Translations under genes and position numbers: made by a program | NCBI GenBank assembly: GCA_963665925.1 | Contig: OY762511.1 | Coordinates: forward strand, 186,001-250,000 | Source of the DNA: G963665925 sp963665925 | GTDB taxonomy: Bacteria > Bacillota > Clostridia > Peptostreptococcales > Acidaminobacteraceae | Length of the DNA stretch: 64,000 bases | Direction: 5' to 3' | The notes under the pieces: model-generated | What the model saw: the letters and a program-made list of their open reading frames with translations, nothing else | Databases searched by the model: none | What the model was told of the DNA's origin: nothing | In this document: piece by piece, positions 7,073 to 15,395 of the stretch | Layout of the letters: each line of letters begins with the position of its first letter | How positions within the stretch are numbered: position 1 is the first letter of the stretch

Positions 7073-8293
7073 CTATTCAGAAATCGGCCTTGAAGCCGGA
7101 GATTTGTTTACGACAATCAGATACTGAAAATAATCTGATACAGGACCGTCAAAATCCTTTTCGAAAATCACCGCATCCTCCGTGAACAAGGTATCCTTTT
7201 CAATCATACTGATCAGGGTATAGCTCTGATCGATTGCATCCAGTACCTTCTTCTCATCAAACTTGAATAAATCAAGAATTTCAACCTCGTATTTCCCGTC
7301 CAAATACACCATGCGCTTGCAGTTCTCATAGGTGTAAAGAAGACTGAGCACATTTCCTTCTACGGACTTGCGCTCTTTCTGAATCGCACTTGCAAACCAA
7401 TCGTAATTCAGGTGATTGGACTGCATGACAGCTGGGTTGCTGAGCTGGCCCATATACATGGCATCCGGCGCCTTGTCATAGACCTTAAGGAAGTTTTTCA
7501 CCATGCTGTCACTGCGTTCGTGGTTGAAATGTTCATTTGAACTGTTTGAAATATTGTCATATGCCGCCACAAGATTTTCCAGCACATTCAATACCCGCAT
7601 ATAATCCGTCCCAAACGCACTTGAGGCACTTTCTGGATCGGCCTGCATATCTTCATAAAGGCTCTTAAAGGTCAGTTCAAGATAATCCGGCTGGGTAAAT
7701 CCCATTTCATAGGCAGCGGCAAGCTCGCGTGCTGCTGGAAAAGCTTCAGCATCATGCCCGGAAAACAGTGTGGACAGGTAGCTAAGCGACAGCTCCGGCA
7801 GGTATTCAATATCGACGCCGACAATCTTGACGCTTCCCTTCTTATCCTTTAAAAGCAGCTTGAGCTGGCGAAAAAAAGATCTGTTTTCTTCCGATGCATA
7901 GGGTGTCCCTTCAAGGGCTTCAAAAACCCCTTTGAGACTCTTTTCATCACGACTTCTCAGGTAGGTGTTGAGCATCTCTCCAGCTGAATACGGCAATTCT
8001 ACAACAAGGTAATCGATTTGACGGACGTCATCAACAGCCTCGTAGAAGTACTTGAGCAGCTCTGCATTTCCGCTGACCCCTGGCACCACACCTGTCAGAA
8101 TGATATTTCTCCCGCTTGCCTGCCTTTCAAGCTGATCCGCCATGTACTTGGTGTCATTTGTCAGGATGCCATGACTTTGCTTTGTAAGATATTCTGTTTC
8201 CTGGTCAATGCGGAATGACCTTGAGTTTCCTCTCAACCCACCACAGCCAGTCACTAAGGTAAGTGCGAGGATCAGTGCAACCAGTTTTTTCAC
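7073..8293 (-). CDS. Lipoprotein, diverged erythromycin-esterase/ChaN-like fold
   Basis: A lipoprotein signal is clear: KKLVALILALTLVTGC with lipobox LVTGC. An ATG frame begins at 8320, but the GTG at 8293 is preferred because AGAGGTG lies just upstream and it places MKKL directly before the hydrophobic stretch. The mature 390 residues recall the EreA/ChaN superfamily layout (IDYLVVELPYSAGEMLNTYL, later SDSMVKNFLKVYD), but the conserved Gly-Glu-x-x-His near the first strand is replaced by VVPGVSG, so known catalysis is doubtful. Function unknown. It overlaps or abuts the GNAT gene and is likely in the same operon. Confidence 0.6.
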   Translation of the reverse strand: MKKLVALILALTLVTGCGGLRGNSRSFRIDQETEYLTKQSHGILTNDTKYMADQLERQASGRNIILTGVVPGVSGNAELLKYFYEAVDDVRQIDYLVVELPYSAGEMLNTYLRSRDEKSLKGVFEALEGTPYASEENRSFFRQLKLLLKDKKGSVKIVGVDIEYLPELSLSYLSTLFSGHDAEAFPAARELAAAYEMGFTQPDYLELTFKSLYEDMQADPESASSAFGTDYMRVLNVLENLVAAYDNISNSSNEHFNHERSDSMVKNFLKVYDKAPDAMYMGQLSNPAVMQSNHLNYDWFASAIQKERKSVEGNVLSLLYTYENCKRMVYLDGKYEVEILDLFKFDEKKVLDAIDQSYTLISMIEKDTLFTEDAVIFEKDFDGPVSDYFQYLIVVNKSPASRPISE

Positions 8294-8303
8294 ATTACAC
8301 CTC

Positions 8304-8858
8304 TTATTCCATCTCTTCATTAAGAATCACCATATGAATGTGATCTTCCCACACCCCATTGATTTTCAAATATTTCCTGCTAATCCCTTCATAAGTGAAG
8401 CCTGCATTTTCAATCATTCTCCTAGAAGGTATGTTTCTAGGAATGATATTCGCTTCTATTCTATGCAGCTTCAATCTCTTGAAAGCAATTTCAACTATTT
8501 TTTCAACAGCTTCACGCATATAGCCTCTATTGATCTCCTGCTTATCCAGCCTATACCCGATATAGGCAGACTGAAAGGCGCCGCGTACTATATTCGAGAG
8601 TGCAACACTCCCAATGATTCTGCTTTCATCATTTTTTTTAAAAATCCAAAGCCGCAGGGTATTGCCTGCCCTGAGTCCTTCGATATCATCCACGATCAGT
8701 GCTTGCATCGTGCCCAAGCTATAAAAATCCGCATCACGCTTCACTTCCCATCTTCCAAGAAAATCCCTGTTGCGCTTGAAATAATCAAGCAGCCGACTTG
8801 TATCTTCTCTCGAAAGGGTCTTTAGTATCAGCCGGTCGGTTTCAAGTCTCAACGCCAT
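8304..8858 (-). CDS. GNAT-family N-acetyltransferase (RimJ/RimL type)
   Basis: The 184-residue protein starts MALRLETDRLILK, the typical opening of RimJ/RimL/SpeG-like acetyltransferases. It has YIGYRLDKQEINRGYMREAV, where the acetyl-CoA-binding loop lies, and RIEANIIPRNIPSRRMIENA near the C-terminus. It probably acetylates an amino group on a protein or small molecule; the acceptor is unknown. GGAGG precedes the ATG. Confidence 0.88.
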   Translation of the reverse strand: MALRLETDRLILKTLSREDTSRLLDYFKRNRDFLGRWEVKRDADFYSLGTMQALIVDDIEGLRAGNTLRLWIFKKNDESRIIGSVALSNIVRGAFQSAYIGYRLDKQEINRGYMREAVEKIVEIAFKRLKLHRIEANIIPRNIPSRRMIENAGFTYEGISRKYLKINGVWEDHIHMVILNEEME

Positions 8859-8985
8859 TATGCGACCTCCTGTTTTAACTGTAACTTAACATGCTGTTAA
8901 TCCACCAGATTCTATGTTCTGCTAGACTTATTACATCAATAAAATTGTTCCCCGGAGTATGGATCTTGTATCCAAGCTCATATTT

Positions 8986-9016
8986 AAGGCCCCGTATTTA
9001 AAACGTACGGAGCCTT
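8986..9016. terminator. Intrinsic terminator hairpin
   Basis: AAGGC-CCGTA and TACGG-GCCTT pair across a short loop. It is downstream of the minus-strand gene at 9029; the T-run is stronger on the plus strand, so direction is unsure. Confidence 0.5.
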
Positions 9017-9028
9017 TTTTCATATGTA

Positions 9029-9595
9029 TCAATCATGGATCCATTTTTTTAGTTTTTCAATAATGGCTGTCTCATCAGACGCCTTGTCACAAACCTGTTC
9101 AAGTGCATCCTTAAGTGCCTGTGTATCAAACGCTTTACCTGCAAAGTAGGCTTCTATTGTGGCCGTTCTCCCCTTGGGGTCTCCCATGACCAGATAAGCT
9201 GCGTACCAGTCTTCTATCCTTGTAACTGGTAGTGCACGCCCTTCAAAAGCAATGGATCTTAGGGTCGCCCTGCCGAGTACGGGAAAACTGTAGACCCATC
9301 CCTTCCTGAGTATTTTGTAGCCACCTATGAAATCGACATCCTGACCGTCAATCTGCATCTCATAGAAGTACTTTGTGGCGTATTTTCCTTTTCCATCATC
9401 GGTTTTAATATTCAATGCATGGGGCCTTAACAGATTCATTGCCCTCTGTGCATCATCTTCGTGCACAATCAAGTCTATGTCTCTCGCACGCTCGACCAGT
9501 CCGTAGAAATACAGCATGCTCGATGCGCCAAGACCCCAGCGGATTTCATTTTCAATGAGAATATCCGCTATTTTCAGAAGTACTGCCTCATTCAT
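9029..9595 (-). CDS. Nucleotidyltransferase-fold protein
   Basis: The protein of 188 residues resembles minimal Pol-beta-type nucleotidyltransferases: GLGASSMLYFYG followed by ARDIDLIV gives the G-S and D-x-D positions. It also carries IKTDDGKGKYATKYF and VDFIGGYK, which could supply a third acidic residue. A TTG frame opens at 9610, but the ATG at 9595 has GGGAGGG just upstream and is preferred. It lies 59 bp downstream of the PD-(D/E)XK nuclease-like gene in the same direction. Such proteins act in antitoxin systems or transfer NMPs to unknown acceptors; the function here is unknown. Confidence 0.6.
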   Translation of the reverse strand: MNEAVLLKIADILIENEIRWGLGASSMLYFYGLVERARDIDLIVHEDDAQRAMNLLRPHALNIKTDDGKGKYATKYFYEMQIDGQDVDFIGGYKILRKGWVYSFPVLGRATLRSIAFEGRALPVTRIEDWYAAYLVMGDPKGRTATIEAYFAGKAFDTQALKDALEQVCDKASDETAIIEKLKKWIHD

Positions 9596-9654
9596 ATACT
9601 GCCCTCCCAAATCGCTGTATATAAATTATAAACCACCTGAACAGCGATGCAAAG

Positions 9655-10755
9655 TCATAGGGCTGAAAAATCAGTCACAGGCCGCAGATATGCTTGAGCC
9701 CAGGGCTTAAGCTTCCTATGTACAAGCTCTTTTGTCAGGACCTCGTAGTGATGAAAATAAATCATTTGAACATTATTTTCAATTGCCAGATTTCTTTTGC
9801 GCTCGTCGCGCGCCCTGACCTTCTCAAGTCCCCTTTTTCCACCGAAGTACTTGACGGGTTCATAGTGCTGAATTCCTTGATATTCAATGCCTATATTGAT
9901 TTCGGGTATATATATGTCCAGCTCCAGATGCTCGAGAAATGCAGGCCTGAAATGCCGCTTGATCTTGAGCCCAGGTATGAGCTTTCTCACAATTTCATAA
10001 AGCTTCTCCTCCGATTTCCACCGGCCTGCTATTGATGGATACTTAAAGTCCGACCTGATGGCATCTTCGATATAGCGCCTGACTTGAACACGCCGTTTCT
10101 CCAAATGTGACCCTAGGACCTGCGTAAAATTATAGGGATACTGCGGATCCCAAACTCGAGGCGTACCCGGCTCCCAAGTGGTGTCATGATCACGAAGCCA
10201 CTCAAGTACAAGTTCTTTGTCCATCTCCTCAATACGCACATCATACATCATATCATCCAAAAGATCCGTATATCTGTAGGCAATCAGCGCCTGAAGACCA
10301 TCACTCTCCATATCAGGCAAATAGCGCTGCAGCCTCGGCACCACACCATACTCGAAATGCTTCATATCCAGATACCACCCATATTGACGGCGAAATACCG
10401 TCCCTTCAGAGGGGGGACAGAACTCAATCGATGGCTTTGCAAGATTGCACCGATGACATAGCCCTTCCTTAAACGCCATATGGTCGAGCCAGCCTATGAT
10501 GGACTCCGGCATCGTTTCCTTCAGTTTCTCTTTCAACTGGACCACATAGGACTCAGGAAAGTTCCAGACATCAAGACTTGTCTCTTCTGGATGCACTATG
10601 CGCCTAAGTTTCAAATAGTTGCCAACAGCCTCTTTCATACAGGCACACAGAAAGTATTCATCTTCTTTTTTAAATATGGGGAATGCGCCCCTTGGATAAA
10701 TCACATGACTTAGTGGCAAGGGTTCAATCCTATTACTTTCCGTAGACAGCTTCAC
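9655..10755 (-). CDS. Putative PD-(D/E)XK nuclease with central cysteine cluster
   Basis: A 366-residue protein with a C-terminal Vsr/restriction-endonuclease-like core: SEEKLYEIVRKLIPG, RHFRPAFLEHLELDIYIPE, NIGIEYQGIQHYEP, then RDERKRN. These supply the Glu, Asp, Glu-x-Gln and Lys of the fold. The middle has CHRC with a later Cys (about residues 127-140), possibly metal-binding. The first 240 residues are not recognised. Start codon GTG at 10755, preceded by AGGGAAGG. It overlaps the end of the sir2 gene by 23 bp, so translation is coupled. DNA or RNA cleavage is likely but the target is unknown; a defence role is possible. Confidence 0.65.
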   Translation of the reverse strand: MKLSTESNRIEPLPLSHVIYPRGAFPIFKKEDEYFLCACMKEAVGNYLKLRRIVHPEETSLDVWNFPESYVVQLKEKLKETMPESIIGWLDHMAFKEGLCHRCNLAKPSIEFCPPSEGTVFRRQYGWYLDMKHFEYGVVPRLQRYLPDMESDGLQALIAYRYTDLLDDMMYDVRIEEMDKELVLEWLRDHDTTWEPGTPRVWDPQYPYNFTQVLGSHLEKRRVQVRRYIEDAIRSDFKYPSIAGRWKSEEKLYEIVRKLIPGLKIKRHFRPAFLEHLELDIYIPEINIGIEYQGIQHYEPVKYFGGKRGLEKVRARDERKRNLAIENNVQMIYFHHYEVLTKELVHRKLKPWAQAYLRPVTDFSAL

Positions 10756-11470
10756 GAAGCACCTTCCCTATGGAGTCTCTGAACACCAGGTCCGCTTTTC
10801 CATCCATTTGTGTATCTGCCTTATTGATCAGGACAAGGCGCTTTCCTTTAAAATACTGTATCATACCTGCTGCTGGATAGACCACAAGGGAGGTTCCGCC
10901 TATAATCAGCATATCCGCCTGCATAATGGCCTGAATGGCTTTCTCTATAACTGGTGTTTTCAGTCCTTCTTCATAAAGTACAACATCTGGACGGACCATG
11001 CCTCCACATATGCTGCACCTTGGAACGACACCTTCAAGTTCAAGAAAGGCTTTCAAATCATATGTAGCACCGCAAGACTCACAGTAATTTTCATGGACAC
11101 TGCCGTGCAGTTCAATAACTTCCTTTTGTCCTGCCATCTGATGAAGGCCATCGATATTTTGCGTTACGACCGCCTTAAGCTTCCCCCTGCTTTCCAACTC
11201 CGCAAGTGCCTTGTGGGCATCATTGGGTCTCGCCTGGGGATACAGGAGATTCTCTTTATAATAGTCAAAAAATATTTCCGGATGATGTACATAAAAGCTA
11301 TGGCTGATTATCGTCTCCGGCTTGTAGGGATACTTCTGCTGTTCTTGGTCATACAAGCCGCCAGCGGTTCTAAAGTCTGGAATGTCACTTTCCGTTGACG
11401 TTCCTGCGCCACCAAAGAAAACAACATTGTTGCTTTCATCAATCCATTTCTTAAGTATTTCAATTGACAA
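10733..11470 (-). CDS. cobB: NAD-dependent protein deacylase (SIR2 family)
   Basis: The 245-residue enzyme has the full class III deacylase set: GGAGTSTESDIPDFRT (NAD loop), TQNIDGLH (catalytic region), two Cys pairs CESC and CSIC that bind zinc, GGMVRPDVVLYEE, and GGTSLVVYPAAG near the C-terminus. It removes acyl groups from lysines using NAD. The start is TTG at 11470 with GGAGGG 8 nt upstream. It is the first gene of a unit with the PD-(D/E)XK protein and the nucleotidyltransferase. The motifs look housekeeping rather than like the toxin-type SIR2 domains of phage defence. Confidence 0.93.
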   Translation of the reverse strand: MSIEILKKWIDESNNVVFFGGAGTSTESDIPDFRTAGGLYDQEQQKYPYKPETIISHSFYVHHPEIFFDYYKENLLYPQARPNDAHKALAELESRGKLKAVVTQNIDGLHQMAGQKEVIELHGSVHENYCESCGATYDLKAFLELEGVVPRCSICGGMVRPDVVLYEEGLKTPVIEKAIQAIMQADMLIIGGTSLVVYPAAGMIQYFKGKRLVLINKADTQMDGKADLVFRDSIGKVLREAVYGK

Positions 11471-11526
11471 AAAAATCCCTCCATTCCATATATATTAATA
11501 GTATAGCATTTATCTGAAAGTAAAAA

Positions 11527-11555
11527 TCGCCTGAAGTAAAAATGACTTCAGGCGA
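11527..11555 (-). terminator. Intrinsic terminator after queC
   Basis: TCGCCTGAAGT and ACTTCAGGCGA form a perfect 11-bp stem with a 7-nt loop, followed by TTTTT on the minus strand. Confidence 0.85.
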
Positions 11556-11568
11556 CTGCATTTAGAAT

Positions 11569-12240
11569 TTATTTCTTATAGCGCTGCTCAAAAATTTCGT
11601 AGCCATTGTTGCGCAGGGTACAGGCTGGACAATTGCCGCATCCGCTACCCATGACTCCATTATAGCATGTCAGCGTTTCGCTTTTTACAATATCGAGCAC
11701 GCCCAGGTCATCCGCCATCTTCCACGTATCGGCCTTGTCAATCCACATAAGTGGTGTATGCAGGATGAAAGAGTAATCCATCGACAGATTCAGTGTGACA
11801 TTCAAGGACTTGATAAACACATCTCTGCAATCTGGGTATCCGCTGAAATCGGACTGGGAAACACCCGTTACAATATGATTCGCACCCTTTTGCTTCGCAA
11901 GTACGGCAGCAAAAGACATAAACAGTAGATTTCTGCCATCCACAAAGGAATTCGGAAGACCTTCTTCCGGTGCGTGGGATTCCACTTCAATATCAGTACG
12001 TGTCAGTGAGTTGGGCGCCAGCTGATTGAGCAGAGACATGTCCAGAATATGATGCTCAATGCCTTCTTTCTCACAAATCGCCTTGGCACAGTCCAGTTCA
12101 AGCGCATGACGCTGGTTGTAGTTGAAGGTTACCGCAATGACTTCACCAAACTTCTCTTTTGCCCAGTAGAGACAAGTTGTACTGTCCTGACCACCACTGA
12201 ATACCACAACTGCCCTTTTATGATTTATCTTATTATCCAT
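11569..12240 (-). CDS. queC: 7-cyano-7-deazaguanine synthase
   Basis: QueC converts 7-carboxy-7-deazaguanine to preQ0 using ATP and ammonia. The PP-loop VVFSGGQDSTT is near the N-terminus, and the zinc site CYNGVMGSGCGNCPAC is at the C-terminus. The ATG at 12240 has AAAGGGG upstream and is preferred over an earlier frame start at 12306. The stop of queE lies 2 bp before this start, so the genes are coupled. It is the last gene of the preQ1-riboswitch operon. Confidence 0.95.
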   Translation of the reverse strand: MDNKINHKRAVVVFSGGQDSTTCLYWAKEKFGEVIAVTFNYNQRHALELDCAKAICEKEGIEHHILDMSLLNQLAPNSLTRTDIEVESHAPEEGLPNSFVDGRNLLFMSFAAVLAKQKGANHIVTGVSQSDFSGYPDCRDVFIKSLNVTLNLSMDYSFILHTPLMWIDKADTWKMADDLGVLDIVKSETLTCYNGVMGSGCGNCPACTLRNNGYEIFEQRYKK

Positions 12241-12241
12241 A

Positions 12242-12904
12242 TTAAACGCCCCTTTCGTTGGGATCCCATATAAATTTATGCATTTGAAGCTGCAGCTTGA
12301 CGCCATTCAACTTCTCATCCACCATGAAGTCTACAATCTCAGCAGGTGTTATCTGTCCAAAGACCGGACTGAAGTAGACATGGGTCTTTTCTATCAGCCT
12401 GTACTTTCGAATGATTTGACCTGCACGCTGCAAGTCTTCATAGCTGCCGCAGACAAATTTAACCGTATCTGCCATGGTGACACGGGCATAGTTTTCTAAA
12501 TGCATGTGTGTTTCCATCCCCGATGATGGAAGCTTGTAATCCACTGTGAAGGCAGGCCTGTAGGCTTTGTCATAAAATGGTTGCATGCTGCAGCTTCCAT
12601 TGGTTTCTATCTCAACAGACCCTATGCCAGCATCTGAAAATGCCAAAAGCAGATGATCCAGATTCTCCTGCAGAAGCGGTTCGCCGCCTGTAAGGGTCAC
12701 ATTCTTAACACCAGTTTCCAAAACATAGGCTACCAGGTCCGAAGCGGCCATCTCTTCATAGGGTGCATCTTCCGTACAGGCCCATTGGGTATCGCAGTAG
12801 CTGCACTGCAGATTGCACTTCTGAAAACGTATGAAGACCGCCAGCTCACCGCATTTTGTCCCCTCACCGTTTATGCTCACAAATTTTTCAACGACCTTAA
12901 ACAT
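12242..12904 (-). CDS. queE: 7-carboxy-7-deazaguanine synthase (radical SAM)
   Basis: The 220-residue radical SAM enzyme rearranges 6-carboxytetrahydropterin to 7-carboxy-7-deazaguanine. The cluster motif is CNLQCSYC (CxxxCxxC), preceded by SINGEGTKCGELAVFIRF, which is the substrate-binding opening typical of QueE. TLTGGEPLLQ follows. It overlaps queD by 8 bp and is followed directly by queC. Confidence 0.95.
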   Translation of the reverse strand: MFKVVEKFVSINGEGTKCGELAVFIRFQKCNLQCSYCDTQWACTEDAPYEEMAASDLVAYVLETGVKNVTLTGGEPLLQENLDHLLLAFSDAGIGSVEIETNGSCSMQPFYDKAYRPAFTVDYKLPSSGMETHMHLENYARVTMADTVKFVCGSYEDLQRAGQIIRKYRLIEKTHVYFSPVFGQITPAEIVDFMVDEKLNGVKLQLQMHKFIWDPNERGV

Positions 12905-13328
12905 GGGCCACCTCTTCGTAAACAGCAGAATTGTTTGGGGTTTCGAAGACCTCTATGCGGATGACCCTGTAGCCCTTGTCCTTCAAGGTGTCATAAAAGA
13001 ATTTCGACATGTGTTCTGCAGTCGGCCGAAAGGGCACCTCAACAAGGTCAAACCCTTCCTCCAGCATGCAGGCCACCGTCGTCTCACGCATTGTGCCTGT
13101 CTGGTAGATAAGTTTATGATCCAAGGCATCAGCCATAGCCTTCAGATCTCTTTTCAGGTCTCCAAAATCTACAATCATGCCTTCCAGATGTCCTGATTCA
13201 ATCAGGTTTTCAGCGCCAATTTCCGCTACAACACGCCAGCGATGCCCATGCAGATTTGCACACTTTCCATCATAGCCCTTCAAAAAGTGCGCACTGTCAA
13301 AGCTCGCCTCAGATTTTAATCTATACAT
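12897..13328 (-). CDS. queD: 6-carboxy-5,6,7,8-tetrahydropterin synthase
   Basis: The protein belongs to the 6-pyruvoyltetrahydropterin synthase family. Zinc ligands are in ASFDSAHFL and NLHGH; the catalytic Cys is in GKCANLHGH. PTAEHMSKFFYD supplies the pterin anchor region. It makes the QueE substrate from dihydroneopterin triphosphate. The ATG at 13328 has GAGGGA upstream and overlaps the stop of the activase gene, giving coupling. The frame extends to 13355 but the earlier codons lie inside the activase gene. Confidence 0.93.
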   Translation of the reverse strand: MYRLKSEASFDSAHFLKGYDGKCANLHGHRWRVVAEIGAENLIESGHLEGMIVDFGDLKRDLKAMADALDHKLIYQTGTMRETTVACMLEEGFDLVEVPFRPTAEHMSKFFYDTLKDKGYRVIRIEVFETPNNSAVYEEVAHV

Positions 13329-14124
13329 TTTGTCCCTCATTTCCATTGAACGCACCGCTGGCAGATTTCATCTTTGCCATGCCGAACCAGCAGCAGCCCA
13401 GTGCACCGTTGAACTGTGGATCTTCAAGTGCGACGACTTCATCAAAGTCTCTTTCCAAATACTTGTGCAGCGCCTTGTTGTGTGCAACACCGCCACCGAC
13501 AACAACACGCGTCCCGCTGAACTTTACCAGCATGGGCTTGATCCGTTTGTAAAGCGCATAATTCACACCTGAACACAGGGCTTGCGTTTGCGCACCGGCT
13601 GCAATATGGCCAATGAGCTCAGACTCCGTAAATATGGCACAAGTCGCATTGAGCTCCACTGGTGATTCATAATAACCTCCCAGTGTGTCTATATCCACTT
13701 CGAGCACCTGCGCCATGTTTTCCAAGTACCGCCCGCAGGATGCTGCACATTTATCATTCAGATTCAGGTCTGTCATGATTCCCTTTTCAACCTTGGCGAC
13801 CTTGACGTCCTGACCGCCTACATCCAGTAATGTGAAGTCCTTCAGGCCTGACTGATATACTGCGCCGTAAACATGGGCCTTGACCTCATTTATCTGAACA
13901 AAACTGTTGAGGTCCGTATTGTTGCGCCCGTAACCTGTGGAAACCCCTAAGTCAAACGCTTCAATTCCAAGACTTTTTGTATCGACAGTCAGTCCTCCAT
14001 TATTAACACAGTGCTCCCTGTAGAACTGCATGGTGCTTATTTTCTTTCTAAGGACAACATGGCCTGAATCCAAAAGCATAATTTTGACTTCACGGCTTCC
14101 CATATCAATGCCTAAAATCCGCAT
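13321..14124 (-). CDS. Acyl-CoA dehydratase activase-like ATPase (ASKHA, 4Fe-4S)
   Basis: 267 residues with the ATPase signature of HgdC/BcrAD/BadFG proteins: RILGIDMGSREVKIMLLDSG, STGYGR, LLDVGGQDVKV and VVVGGGVAHN. The two cluster cysteines are in NDKCAASCGRYLE and NATCAIF. Such activases, as homodimers bridged by one 4Fe-4S cluster, use ATP to push low-potential electrons onto a partner iron-sulfur protein. The partner here is encoded directly upstream with a 13-bp overlap. It is followed by queD with another overlap, so all five genes are one tightly coupled operon. Confidence 0.88.
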   Translation of the reverse strand: MRILGIDMGSREVKIMLLDSGHVVLRKKISTMQFYREHCVNNGGLTVDTKSLGIEAFDLGVSTGYGRNNTDLNSFVQINEVKAHVYGAVYQSGLKDFTLLDVGGQDVKVAKVEKGIMTDLNLNDKCAASCGRYLENMAQVLEVDIDTLGGYYESPVELNATCAIFTESELIGHIAAGAQTQALCSGVNYALYKRIKPMLVKFSGTRVVVGGGVAHNKALHKYLERDFDEVVALEDPQFNGALGCCWFGMAKMKSASGAFNGNEGQNV

Positions 14125-15137
14125 GTCTCAAACTCCTTTTTGTCCCTGATCATGTCGACAAAGGCTTCAAGACGGAGCCGCGTCCTTGCATCGAGCACGT
14201 TTAACCGGTCTCCTTCAATTTGAAGCACCGGAATATCCAGTTCTGACTTAATGACAATATCCTCCGCTGCCTTGTGGCAAAATGCCTGGGTATAGTGAAT
14301 AATGGCATCCAGCCTGCGGCTCTGAACCTGTTCCTTGATTTCACCAATACGCGTTGTCAGATCATAAGGGTAGGTATAGTCAAGGTACTGCTGTGACACG
14401 TTTTGAGACAGCTTCCAGCGCGGGAACATAAACTCACGCTGGACTTCATTGTAGACGACACGCGCGCCTTGACTCTCAAGGAAATCGTATAGGTCACCCT
14501 GCATCGGCGGTACCCCAATATAGCCCAGACGTACATCCTGACTCATTGGCGGTCTCTTGCCGATTTCATCGATTTTTTCTTCAAGCATGGTCTGATAAGC
14601 ATTGGGGCTTCCCATGAAATCACTGAAGCTTACAAGGAATAGATGGTTTTCAAAACCCGTCGCCTGATTGCTTTCATAGGTCAGTGCATCAAGCTTGCAT
14701 CCCAATTCACGAACACGGCCAAGCGCCTGTCTGCACGCTTCAACCGCTTTATCGTCGACGCCGAACAGGCTTTGAAGGGACTCGATTTCCTTCTGCATCT
14801 GATTGAGGTTTTTCGAGTGGCTGAATCCAAACGGAATCATCTCAACCCCTCTTCGTTTAAGGACTTCAAGCAGGACCTTTGTGTTGGAGCAGTCCCCCTC
14901 TACAACACCAATCAGGGTGTCAATCTCATGTTCAAGCACTGCGCCGTATATGCCTTTGATCCAAGCACACATGCTCTTAGGAAAGCCATCCCGTTCTGCT
15001 CTTTCAATATATGTGTCATACTTTTCCGATGTTATAAAAAGATTGTTCATGTCAACAGGTGTACAGCCTGCCGCATAGAGTATTTCAGACGGCACGGTCG
15101 TAGTAATGCCCACTCTGCTGAATTTCTGATGTTTCAC
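14112..15137 (-). CDS. 2-hydroxyacyl-CoA dehydratase-like (HgdB/COG1775-type) iron-sulfur protein
   Basis: A 341-residue protein with the HgdB-like fold: TTTVPSEILYAAGCTPVDMN, MCAWIKG, GVVEGDCSN, RLGYIGVPPMQGDLYDF and ITHYTQ-like IIHYTQAFCHKAAED, then IEGDR. Cysteines in AAGC, SMCAW, GDCSN and AFCHK could bind an iron-sulfur cluster. Members of this group with a dedicated activase include single-subunit double-cubane-cluster reductases. The real start is GTG at 15137, with GGGAGG 6 nt upstream, rather than the ATG at 15173. No CoA-pathway gene is nearby. Its place behind a preQ1 riboswitch and before queD-E-C suggests a redox step in queuosine metabolism. Confidence 0.82.
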   Translation of the reverse strand: MKHQKFSRVGITTTVPSEILYAAGCTPVDMNNLFITSEKYDTYIERAERDGFPKSMCAWIKGIYGAVLEHEIDTLIGVVEGDCSNTKVLLEVLKRRGVEMIPFGFSHSKNLNQMQKEIESLQSLFGVDDKAVEACRQALGRVRELGCKLDALTYESNQATGFENHLFLVSFSDFMGSPNAYQTMLEEKIDEIGKRPPMSQDVRLGYIGVPPMQGDLYDFLESQGARVVYNEVQREFMFPRWKLSQNVSQQYLDYTYPYDLTTRIGEIKEQVQSRRLDAIIHYTQAFCHKAAEDIVIKSELDIPVLQIEGDRLNVLDARTRLRLEAFVDMIRDKKEFETCGF

Positions 15138-15139
15138 TT

Positions 15140-15157
15140 GGCACCTCCCATGGTGCC
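15140..15157 (-). promoter_or_regulatory. Hairpin enclosing the Shine-Dalgarno of the HgdB-like gene
   Basis: GGCACC and GGTGCC form a 6-bp stem with the loop ATGGGA. The ribosome site GGGAGG spans loop and stem. The hairpin could limit initiation at the GTG at 15137. Confidence 0.45.
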
Positions 15158-15204
15158 TGCCTCTAAGGGTCATGCGTCTTGCAATTCTTAGACAAAATAA
15201 AAAA

Positions 15205-15236
15205 GTGCAGGGATGATATTCCTATCATCTCTGCAC
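15205..15236 (-). terminator. Second intrinsic terminator in the que operon leader
   Basis: GTGCAG-GATGATA and TATCATC-CTGCAC form a long stem with one mismatch and a GGAA loop, followed by TTTTTT on the minus strand. It lies between the riboswitch terminator and the first gene, where only the que operon is transcribed. Confidence 0.75.
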
Positions 15237-15284
15237 TCATAAGCCCACAACAAAAAAACGCGAGCCCGTCAGCCCACGCAAAAA

Positions 15285-15304
15285 ATCCACCCAGTCGGGT
15301 AGAT
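15285..15304 (-). terminator. Expression-platform terminator of the preQ1 riboswitch
   Basis: ATCTACCC-GACT-GGGTGGAT pairs over 8 bp with one G-U and is followed by TTTTTT on the minus strand. It begins 19 nt after the aptamer. Confidence 0.75.
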
Positions 15305-15323
15305 TCTCCTTTTCGGATATTGG

Positions 15324-15362
15324 CCTAGTTTTGTTTAGAGACAGGAGGTTTACGAACTGTCT
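15324..15362 (-). promoter_or_regulatory. preQ1 class I riboswitch aptamer
   Basis: The minus strand reads GACAG, then TTCGTAAACCTC, then CTGTC (P1 of 5 bp), then an A-rich tail ending in AAAACTAGG. This is the layout of the preQ1-I pseudoknot, in which the tail pairs with the loop when preQ1 is bound. It is followed by two terminators and the queD-E-C operon, which fits a feedback switch by preQ1. Confidence 0.85.
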
Positions 15363-15395
15363 GGGCAAAGCCCATTCTATTGAATTAACAAACAG

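Noticed and set aside
15245..15275. A third terminator in the que leader before TTTTTTT
   Set aside because: There is a T7 run but the upstream GC-rich stretch has no good inverted repeat, so only two terminators are listed.
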